Origin: a virus
IMG/VR virus record: IMGVR_UViG_3300010885_032307
Span: 1 to 29,920 of that record
DNA length: 29,920 nucleotides
Reading direction: 5' to 3' (one strand)
The notes below the pieces were generated by a model. The model did no database searches. It was given only the letters and a program-made list of their open reading frames with translations, and was not told the DNA's origin. This document shows, piece by piece, positions 23,737 to 29,920 of this stretch (the first letter of the stretch is position 1; every line of letters begins with the position of its first letter). A program made the translations under genes and the position numbers.

Positions 23737-24738
23737 ATGTCAGTATCAAGTTTATATTATTTAAATGGTTCAACCCTAAGCTCTTCAACGGCTGTGTTTA
23801 CAGATTCATCTATGGTAACATGCGCTCCTGATGGATGGTATTCAGATGGGAGTGTATCAAGACAACAAGTAGACTGTGTTTTACTTGCTCAACAGGTATG
23901 CAATTGCGAGTATGCGTGTCCGAGTTCAAAATCAAGACAAGCCCCCCCTGATAATCAAGCAAAAGGAATATTTGAATTTAGTTATAATTCAGGAAATGAT
24001 GATACATCAACAGGAGCTATAGCTATACTTATTGATATAAATCCCGGAAATATTATAGGAGTAAAAGCAGTATTAAACTCAGTTGTATATAGTTCTGTAG
24101 TTAGTGCTAATTGGGGATACTTATCAACTACTTCAGGAGATATTACATTCTTAGGAAACAATACCGAAAGCGTTTGTAGTGTAGTTTCGAGTGGTGGATG
24201 GTCCTATTCATTACATGAATTTTCATCAGATGCTCCGGGTTTCTTTTTTACAGACACAGGCCTTACTACAGATTTCAATTTAACATCAGCTCAAACAATG
24301 GCATTGGTTCCCGGTCCTATGGATACTGCTGTTATGATAATACCAAAAACCGCACCTACTCCAAATGACTTGAAAGTATATTTGTATGCATTATGTCCTA
24401 ATAATAGTGAGCCTCCACAGCAACCATATAGATTTGGTATAGAAGCACATTGTCCTACAGGCTTACCTACATTTAGTAGTACTATAAGATTTGAGCCGGG
24501 AGAAGGATCTATTGGTCCTATTTGTGCTGCATCATTAACTCAAACATATTATTTCTTTCAAATACATTCTTCAGTTAATCCAAGTGAAGTAGGACTATAT
24601 GACTATGTATTTTCAGATATAAATGGAGCAAATCCATTACCCAATGGTTGGTATAGAACTCCTGCTACTACTACATCTTTTGATATAATAGAAGTTGAAA
24701 ATGGGATTGTGATTGGTATGTTAGCTTATTGCTTTTAA
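23737..24738 (+). CDS. Cys-containing tail protein with two related terminal domains
   Basis: A 333-residue protein. The N-terminal module (YYLNGSTLSSSTAVFTDSSM, then CAPDGWYSDGSVSRQQVDCV) and the C-terminal module (VGLYDYVFSDINGANPLPNG, then WYRTPATTTSFDIIEVENGI and AYC) share one layout: a VF.D strand, a P.GWY turn, a basic/polar loop, a V..G. strand and a final Cys. They look like two copies of a small beta domain bracketing a longer beta region. CNCEYACPSS (56-65) continues the Cys-rich style of the preceding gene's end. It is likely a tail or appendage structural protein; no enzyme motif is visible. Confidence 0.65.
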   Translation: MSVSSLYYLNGSTLSSSTAVFTDSSMVTCAPDGWYSDGSVSRQQVDCVLLAQQVCNCEYACPSSKSRQAPPDNQAKGIFEFSYNSGNDDTSTGAIAILIDINPGNIIGVKAVLNSVVYSSVVSANWGYLSTTSGDITFLGNNTESVCSVVSSGGWSYSLHEFSSDAPGFFFTDTGLTTDFNLTSAQTMALVPGPMDTAVMIIPKTAPTPNDLKVYLYALCPNNSEPPQQPYRFGIEAHCPTGLPTFSSTIRFEPGEGSIGPICAASLTQTYYFFQIHSSVNPSEVGLYDYVFSDINGANPLPNGWYRTPATTTSFDIIEVENGIVIGMLAYCF

Positions 24739-24754
24739 TATAAAATAAATAATT

Positions 24755-25555
24755 ATGTCGAATTATACATTATCATATAGCGAAGCCTCTAAAGGATGGG
24801 TTTCTTTTTATTCCTACTATCCTGATTGGATGATTGGAATGAATAATTACTTTTATACATTTAAGGGTGGTAATATATATAGACATAATTCAACTGAAAC
24901 AAGGAATACATTTTATTATGATTGGTGGGAGAGGCAAGGTCATCCTGAATATGCATTTACTCCAACTACACTACAAAGTGTATTTAATTCTGCAGTATAT
25001 GAGAATAAACTATTTAAAACAATATCTCTTCAGGGAGATAGTACGTGGGATGGAACATTTCAAACAGATTTGCAAAACTCAGGATTTGTATATTCAAATT
25101 ATTATGAAAGAAAAGAAGCTACTTATTTTGCGTTTATTCGTAATAATACAAGCGGTCAGTTTTCACTTAGGAGTGTGAATGGTATAGGAAATAGCTTTGA
25201 TGTAGTTTCAGGCCCTAAAGTAAAGTTTAGCATAGATCCATTAATATCAATAGGTGGTATTATTAGCATTGGAGATTATATTTATTTTGATGCAACAGCA
25301 ATGAATTGGGCAGGTATAGTTTCAAAAATAAATGTAGATTATCCTGCAGGAATAAATAATATTGAAATAGATGCAACTCCTCCGGGAACTGTTGCTATAC
25401 CGGGAGATGTTAATTATTTCTTCTATGTCAAGAACTCAGTAGCTGAATCTCATGGGGTATTAGGTCATTATTGTGTGTTTGATATAGTCAATGGTTCTTC
25501 AGGCAAAATAGAATTATTTGCAGTTCAGTCAGAAGTTATGAAAAGTTTTCCTTAA
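24755..25555 (+). CDS. Tail-associated structural protein (SKGWVSFYSYYPDWMIGMNN type)
   Basis: A 266-residue aromatic-rich protein. Residues 12-41 (SKGWVSFYSYYPDWMIGMNN, then YFYTFKGGNIYRHN) carry a motif I recall at or near the C-terminus of tail stabilisation proteins of crAss-like phages and in separate proteins in relatives (WVSF....PD.M....N.FYTFK.G.LY.HN). Here it is on its own gene, two genes after the stabilisation protein. The rest alternates polar and aromatic strands. The gene is probably part of the distal tail. It ends just before the promoter box at 25562. Confidence 0.7.
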   Translation: MSNYTLSYSEASKGWVSFYSYYPDWMIGMNNYFYTFKGGNIYRHNSTETRNTFYYDWWERQGHPEYAFTPTTLQSVFNSAVYENKLFKTISLQGDSTWDGTFQTDLQNSGFVYSNYYERKEATYFAFIRNNTSGQFSLRSVNGIGNSFDVVSGPKVKFSIDPLISIGGIISIGDYIYFDATAMNWAGIVSKINVDYPAGINNIEIDATPPGTVAIPGDVNYFFYVKNSVAESHGVLGHYCVFDIVNGSSGKIELFAVQSEVMKSFP

Positions 25556-25561
25556 ATTCAA

Positions 25562-25569
25562 TATCTTTG
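25562..25569 (+). promoter_or_regulatory. Bacteroidota-type promoter TATCTTTG, leaderless layout
   Basis: TATCTTTG matches TAnnTTTG exactly and is followed after six bases by the ATG at 25576. With the usual distance of about 7 bases to the transcript start, the mRNA would begin at or within a base or two of the ATG. No clear -33 TTG element is visible. The same TATCTTTG octamer is used at 4014. Confidence 0.6.
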
Positions 25570-25575
25570 TATCAT

Positions 25576-25986
25576 ATGAGTCTAACTATACGAGCATTAA
25601 ATGAAAATGACTATGATAATATCCTTGTAGGATGGTGGAAAGATTGGAAATGGGAGGCTCCATTAAGGGATTTTTTACCTGATAATGGCAAGGGTGGCCT
25701 AATGGTTATGGATGGGGACACCCCTATTTGTGCAGGATTTATGTATATAAGAAATTCAAAGGCTTCTTGGATAGATTGGATTATATCTAATAAGCAGTAT
25801 AGGGTTAAACCAAATAGGAAAGAGGCTATTAAACTATTAGTTGCTTCGCTTACGGTTATAGCTGAGGATTCAGGAGGCAAATATGGATACGCATTAATTA
25901 AAAATAAAAGCTTAATAGAGGTGTATGAATCACTTGGATATGTTAAGGGAGACTCATATACATCTGAAATGATTAAAATATTATAA
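25576..25986 (+). CDS. GNAT-family N-acetyltransferase
   Basis: A 136-residue protein read from the ATG at 25576. The frame can be extended to a TTG at 25567, but that lies inside the promoter box and is unlikely. The GNAT pattern includes an N-terminal MSLTIRALNENDYDNIL strand-helix, a central sheet strand ending in WIDWIISNKQYR, a helix (KEAIKLLVASLTVIAEDSGG) and the motif B region NKSLIEVYESLGYVKGD with the N.S....Y...GY signature. The acetyl-CoA-binding Q/R-x-x-G-x-G/A loop is degenerate. Similar small acetyltransferases recur among structural genes of Bacteroidota phages, as I recall. The substrate is unknown. Confidence 0.8.
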   Translation: MSLTIRALNENDYDNILVGWWKDWKWEAPLRDFLPDNGKGGLMVMDGDTPICAGFMYIRNSKASWIDWIISNKQYRVKPNRKEAIKLLVASLTVIAEDSGGKYGYALIKNKSLIEVYESLGYVKGDSYTSEMIKIL

Positions 25987-25987
25987 T

Positions 25988-26767
25988 ATGGCAATAGCAA
26001 CATCGGCAGCAATAGGATTAGGGATATCAGCAGTATCAGCAGGTATGTCCTTTGCTCAAGCAAGTAAACAAAAAAAAATACAAAATCAAGCACAGGCTGA
26101 TGCTCAAAAAGCAATGGATGAAGCTCGTAAAAGACTTGAGCCAAATTATTATGCAGCATTATCAGTTCAAAAAGAACCTCATGAATTAGCAAGAGAAGCA
26201 TTAAATGTTCAAGGAGCTCAAGCTATTCAAGCAGGTGCTGAAAGTGAAAGAGGAGCAGCAGCTACTGCAGGTAGAGTTCAAGCACAAATGAATACAGCAC
26301 AGCAAGAAGAAAGAAATGATTATGGTAAAGAGCTTACTGATCTTGCAAAATTAACAGCAGGAGAAGATAGTCGTCTTCGTGATGTTAATGTGCAGTTAGA
26401 TTTAGAAGAGGTTGCAGGACAACAGCAAATGGCATCAGATGCACAGCAAGCAGCAGCAGCAGCTACTGCAGCAGGCATGGCAAGTGCAACAAGTGCAATT
26501 CAGCAAGGTATAGCAGGAGCAGACTTATATTCTAAAAATAAAAGTATAAATCCATTGGCACAACCTAATGCAGGTAAAGTTTCGGTAGGTGCTGCAGGTA
26601 CTCCGGGAGGACCAAGCAACTATGTTATGCAAGATCAACAGAATAAAGCAGTAAATCCATCTCAATGGTTTACTCCTAACGCTCTTACCACTTCTACTCC
26701 ATATAATCCATATGCCGCTGCTAACCCATTTTTATTTTATCAAAATCCGGGAATAGGAGGACAATAA
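25988..26767 (+). CDS. Putative internal virion / ejection protein (short)
   Basis: A 259-residue protein. The N-terminus (ATSAAIGLGISAVSAGMSFA, residues 4-23) is hydrophobic and Ala/Gly-rich, followed by a long Gln/Ala/Lys/Glu helical region (about 25-160). The low-complexity C-terminus is rich in Pro, Asn and Ala (WFTPNALTTSTPYNPYAAAN). This layout of one hydrophobic helix, a coiled coil and a disordered end matches short ejection proteins of podophages such as T7 gp14 or P22 gp7 in style, not in sequence. It is followed by two larger helical virion-type genes. A role in DNA delivery across the envelope is inference. Confidence 0.65.
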   Translation: MAIATSAAIGLGISAVSAGMSFAQASKQKKIQNQAQADAQKAMDEARKRLEPNYYAALSVQKEPHELAREALNVQGAQAIQAGAESERGAAATAGRVQAQMNTAQQEERNDYGKELTDLAKLTAGEDSRLRDVNVQLDLEEVAGQQQMASDAQQAAAAATAAGMASATSAIQQGIAGADLYSKNKSINPLAQPNAGKVSVGAAGTPGGPSNYVMQDQQNKAVNPSQWFTPNALTTSTPYNPYAAANPFLFYQNPGIGGQ

Positions 26768-26788
26768 CAATACTAAAACAAAACGAAT

Positions 26789-28393
26789 ATGCCATTAGGA
26801 TATAAATATGTTGAAAGAGATGCCACAAATTATGTGGATTGGGGTGCTATAGGTAAGAACATGACCGACATGTTGCAAACTGAGTATAAAATTCGTGAGG
26901 ATAAAAAGAAAGCTATTGACGATGCTTCTATTGAGTTAGGTAAAACTCTTGATGCTGCACCACAGGGTGACCATAAAGGTATGAACCAATGGGCATTGGA
27001 ATTTGCATCAGATGGTCAGCAAGCAAGATTGCTTCAAGATAGATTATTAAAATCAGGCCATTTAAAATTAAAAGATTATACAGTACAAAGGCAGAACTTA
27101 AATGATGGTACTGATCAAGCGTTTAACTTAACTAAAGAATACCAAGATGAGTACAAGACCACTATGGATGGTTATCAAAAAGGTGAATTACAAGATTTGA
27201 ATACTTTCTTAATGGCTTCAGTAGAAGGGTTTAATAATTTCTCTCAAACAAAATTAGTTATAAATCCTAAAGATGGTTCTGTTAGTGTTGGCAAGATGAA
27301 AAAAAATACTACTACAGGAGCAATGGAAATGAGTAGCGATCCAAATGACTTTGCTACAGTAAATAGTTTAAGAAATAGGATGAAGCAAAAGTATGCTAAG
27401 TTTAATGTTGAAGATAATGTAAAAGGATATGTAGATGGATTAGGGATAGAACTTAATAGTATTGCTCGGCTTGGAGGAATACATAATTTTGGAACAACAT
27501 CTGAAATACTTGATATTACAAAGCGTAAGAATTTACCTAAAAATGAGCAGGGTATCATCATGAAGTTTGAAGAGGCTGAAACAAAAGCTTTAAAGGCTCG
27601 TCTTGCTACTCCATATGATGTATCATCTGTGCTTACAAATAATATTAAGATTGCTCCAAATGGAGAGCCATATACATATACTTGGGATGAAAAAGAATCT
27701 AAGTCAAATGACAATCTTATACTATTAAAGACAGATCCTGATTCAGGCAATCCTACTCCGCAATTTTCAGAAAAACAATCAACTGCAGCGTTAGAGCATT
27801 TGCGTTTGCAAGCAAGGCTTATGTATGATAAGAAGCAAACAATAAAACAAGAAGATCAACTTGCTAGAAACGATGTTCCTCAAGCTGTTAGAGACGCAAA
27901 CGATGCTGAAAAGAAAGCTGACAATGCAGCAAAAGCAATTGGCACATTGTGGGGTGGTAAGAGTGGAGCTGATGTTGCACGAGCTACTTCTACATTTAGA
28001 GATATGAATCCTAATGTTAAAAAAGTTACAAGAACTCCTACAGGAGTTACTGTTGAATTAGTGCTTGATAATGGTAAAAGGGAAAGTAGGAATTTACCAT
28101 TCTATGGTTCTGATGGAAAGTTAATGGATCAAAAACAATTTATTCAATCAGCGGCTCCATTATTAGGTGGAGGTGTAGATGTGAATTCTGCTGTTCAAAA
28201 AGGTGGCTACATAAAAAATGCTACATTTAATGAAATGGCAAATGAAACTTCTGAAGCAACGGATATTACACCTACTCGTTCAAAAGCAGCAGCAGGTGGA
28301 AAGGTTCCATTTACTCCATTTCAAATAGGTTCTAATCCAAATAATATTCCTAACTTGCCTCAACAAGGTGGGTTAGATTATAGTAATAAATAA
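26789..28393 (+). CDS. Putative internal virion protein (medium)
   Basis: A 534-residue, mostly helical, charged protein. The start (MPLGYKYVERDATNYVDWGA, then IGKNMTDMLQTEYKIRED) and the region AAPQGDHKGMNQWALEFASD resemble internal virion proteins I recall from Bacteroidota podophages. The middle (170-370) is Lys/Asn-rich helix. A small beta part around 400-440 (VTRTPTGVTVELVLDNGKRE) follows a Gly-containing linker, and the tail is Pro/Asn/Gln-rich. No enzyme motif or membrane segment is visible. Its position between the two other ejection-type genes supports the same role. Confidence 0.6.
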   Translation: MPLGYKYVERDATNYVDWGAIGKNMTDMLQTEYKIREDKKKAIDDASIELGKTLDAAPQGDHKGMNQWALEFASDGQQARLLQDRLLKSGHLKLKDYTVQRQNLNDGTDQAFNLTKEYQDEYKTTMDGYQKGELQDLNTFLMASVEGFNNFSQTKLVINPKDGSVSVGKMKKNTTTGAMEMSSDPNDFATVNSLRNRMKQKYAKFNVEDNVKGYVDGLGIELNSIARLGGIHNFGTTSEILDITKRKNLPKNEQGIIMKFEEAETKALKARLATPYDVSSVLTNNIKIAPNGEPYTYTWDEKESKSNDNLILLKTDPDSGNPTPQFSEKQSTAALEHLRLQARLMYDKKQTIKQEDQLARNDVPQAVRDANDAEKKADNAAKAIGTLWGGKSGADVARATSTFRDMNPNVKKVTRTPTGVTVELVLDNGKRESRNLPFYGSDGKLMDQKQFIQSAAPLLGGGVDVNSAVQKGGYIKNATFNEMANETSEATDITPTRSKAAAGGKVPFTPFQIGSNPNNIPNLPQQGGLDYSNK

Positions 28394-28412
28394 AAATTAA
28401 AATATACATAAA

Positions 28413-29920
28413 ATGGATGAACAAGTAATTGATGACTTATATAATAAAGCACTACGTAATGGTTATATTAAAAGTAAGGAAGATTTTATTCAATTACTTC
28501 ATACTGATGATGAGGTCTTAAATGATATGTATTCTTATGTACAACAAAAGGGGTATGCAAAAGATATAAATTCATTTTCTAATCTTGTTGGAAAGACGGG
28601 TGCTGCTCCTGAAGAAGTAAAAAAAAAAGAACAGCCCGTTTCTACGGCATCACCTTCGGAAGATACTTCTTCGGTTTCGCCTGTAGAACCGTTTAAAGGA
28701 TTTACAAATAAAATTCCTGCTTCCCAAGATTTACCAATGGGACAAGGTCAACCATTTGAAGGGATTGACCTGACTAAGCCTGCAAAGAAGATTGTAGAAA
28801 GACCTAAAACAGTTCTTGAAAAAGTAATGGATATACCAACAGCACTTGCAGCAGAACCATTGAAAACTATATGGAGCTTTGCAGATAATGCTATTGTCGC
28901 ATCTAAAAAAGCATTAGGAGAAACAGGATTTTTTGATGATAATATTCCTAATACTAATACTCCTATATCTGATGCCCTTAAAAAACAACTTGAAGACTCT
29001 CGTGTTCAAGGAGGTTCTCCATTAGATATAACTTCTTCTTTAGGAACTATTATTAAAAAGATAATAAATTCTACATTATCTCAAGAAAAAAAGAATGAAG
29101 TAATAAAAAGTTTAGACGTTGCTTCTAATGCAGTAAAGGGTGGTCTTAAAGGTCTTGAAGGCTATCAAGAAGGAAAACTTCCTGACAATATACCTATTAA
29201 TGTTGCTAAGGGCATATTTGGTATGGCTCCTGATTTATTATTAGCTGCGGCTATGAAAAATCCTGAAGTTGTTGAATCAAGATTAGCTGCTATAGCAGAA
29301 AGGGCTACTCTAAAAGCAAGTCCTTTACTTAAAAAAGTTGTACCAAAAGCTGCTAAGCTTGCAGAAGAAGCTGCGTTTGCTCCATTTACAAAAATAATGG
29401 CTGTAAAGGAAGGCGTGAAGTCTATGGCTGAAACGGAAGAAGGTGATAATGTATTATGGAATGGTGTAAAGGGTTCACTTAAAGGAGCTTTAGAAGGTAT
29501 GTATATGCATGGTCTTGGAGAGGCTGCAGGGAAAGCATCTGCTCCTATTGCTAAACAAATCTCAAAATTAGGACTTAATAGCGCAGTAGCTACTGCTATA
29601 GCAACACCACTTGCAAATGCAGGCGTATTTACTACTGCAAAAATGTTAAGGAAAGGTATTACTGAAGGTAAAATGATAACTGCAGAAGAAGCTGCTATGG
29701 AAGCAGGAACAGGTATAGGATTTAGTTTGCTACATCTTGGTAGTCAATATAAAAATCAGAATGAAGCAAATCATTTTTATGATAATGCATTAGATGATAC
29801 CAAAGCCTATGCAGTTGGTAGGGTTTTAAATGAAGCAAAGGTCAATTTAGATTTAGCGTATGATCCAAATCTTACTCCTGAGTATGTTGAAAAACTAAAA
29901 GAAGCAAGAGATGAATTAAA
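28413..29920 (+). CDS. Large internal virion / ejection protein (5' part, runs off the window)
   Basis: The frame is open from the ATG at 28413 to the right edge (502 whole codons plus two bases). The N-terminus has two units of a 30-residue repeat (residues 9-28 and 39-58) with L/M-Y, GY, F and L at equal positions (Y10/Y40, GY17/GY47, F25/F55, L28/L58). I recall this type at the start of large virion proteins in Bacteroidota phages. A Ser/Pro/Lys-rich linker (60-120) and an Ala/Leu/Lys helical region follow, with moderately hydrophobic helices (IFGMAPDLLLAAAMKN, SAVATAIATPLANAGVFTTA). It is likely the longest ejection protein; any catalytic domain would be beyond the window. Confidence 0.7.
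   Translation, partial: MDEQVIDDLYNKALRNGYIKSKEDFIQLLHTDDEVLNDMYSYVQQKGYAKDINSFSNLVGKTGAAPEEVKKKEQPVSTASPSEDTSSVSPVEPFKGFTNKIPASQDLPMGQGQPFEGIDLTKPAKKIVERPKTVLEKVMDIPTALAAEPLKTIWSFADNAIVASKKALGETGFFDDNIPNTNTPISDALKKQLEDSRVQGGSPLDITSSLGTIIKKIINSTLSQEKKNEVIKSLDVASNAVKGGLKGLEGYQEGKLPDNIPINVAKGIFGMAPDLLLAAAMKNPEVVESRLAAIAERATLKASPLLKKVVPKAAKLAEEAAFAPFTKIMAVKEGVKSMAETEEGDNVLWNGVKGSLKGALEGMYMHGLGEAAGKASAPIAKQISKLGLNSAVATAIATPLANAGVFTTAKMLRKGITEGKMITAEEAAMEAGTGIGFSLLHLGSQYKNQNEANHFYDNALDDTKAYAVGRVLNEAKVNLDLAYDPNLTPEYVEKLKEARDEL

Noticed and set aside
24867-25178. A 103-codon + strand frame inside the 24755-25555 gene
   Set aside because: It overlaps a gene with a recognised motif in another frame and gives an Ile/Lys-rich product without a domain.
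25567-25575. TTG as start of the acetyltransferase gene
   Set aside because: It is part of the TATCTTTG promoter box and would lie upstream of the predicted transcript start.
25611-26201. A 196-codon open frame on the minus strand
   Set aside because: It lies opposite the GNAT gene and the start of the ejection-type gene, is Leu-rich low-quality sequence typical of an antisense shadow, and no other minus-strand gene exists in the window.
27244-27750. A 168-codon minus-strand open frame
   Set aside because: It is fully antisense to the 534-residue virion gene, has no recognisable motif and no promoter or start context.
1-29920. Stop-codon reassignment (as in some crAss-like phages)
   Set aside because: TAA, TAG (for example at the capsid gene end, directly followed by a terminator) and TGA (for example the terL end, with ATGA overlap) all occur as sensible gene ends, and no gene is interrupted by an internal stop.
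1-29920. tRNA genes, CRISPR arrays, insertion sequences, attachment sites
   Set aside because: No cloverleaf-like sequence, spaced direct repeats, transposase, integrase or terminal inverted repeats were seen, and the gene-free gaps are too short to hold them.

Overview
The window is a 29.9 kb stretch of a tailed double-stranded DNA phage genome, very probably a short-tailed (podovirus-like) phage of a Bacteroidota host. All supported genes are on the + strand. They are tightly packed, often with TAATG or ATGA stop/start overlaps, and low in GC by eye. Three features point to the host. Starts sit in A-rich contexts (typically AAAATGG) with no Shine-Dalgarno sequence. Promoter-like boxes fit the Bacteroidota -7 consensus TAnnTTTG. 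The structural proteins (TerL, portal, capsid, tail stabilisation) resemble, from memory, those of crAss-like phages and their relatives infecting Bacteroidota. Exact taxonomy cannot be fixed without a search. The standard genetic code appears to be in use: TAA, TAG and TGA all end genes.

Region 1 (1-3128) is a run of about 13 very small genes, most of them encoding basic, Lys-rich or low-complexity proteins. It includes two paralogous pairs (the partial first gene with 79-384, and 651-830 with 842-1054), a 38-residue protein with a C..KVK..Y.VFPSA.AS motif, a DCGC-motif protein, a beta-rich structural protein and a small membrane protein. Region 2 (3128-4007) is a lysis pair: an M15 peptidase endolysin followed by a holin-like two-TM protein. 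Region 3 (4014-9264) starts at a good promoter. It holds a coiled-coil protein, a Dps/ferritin-like protein with a full H-x11-H-x14-D-x3-E signature, a short fibre-anchor paralogue, a 932-residue repeat-rich fibre, a small conserved protein, a GroES-like-fold candidate, a 2OG-Fe(II) oxygenase-like protein and a candidate small terminase.

Region 4 (9242-17323) is the packaging and head module: TerL, portal, scaffold-like protein, major capsid protein and a head-associated protein. A TAnnTTTG promoter precedes the scaffold gene, and a strong intrinsic terminator follows the capsid gene. A second terminator and then a promoter lie back to back at 17351-17391. The capsid genes therefore seem to form their own transcription unit, as expected for high capsid output. 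Region 5 (17406-25555) is the neck and tail: connector-like protein, tail tubular/adaptor protein, a 1468-residue tail stabilisation protein and two further tail proteins. Region 6 (25562-29920) starts at a leaderless-type promoter. It encodes a GNAT acetyltransferase and then three helical or low-complexity virion proteins that look like ejection (internal virion) proteins; the last runs off the right edge.

No tRNA, CRISPR array, insertion sequence, integrase or replication gene was seen. No gene-free stretch exceeds about 85 bases. Functional assignments rest on motif reading and remembered family resemblance, not on searches.
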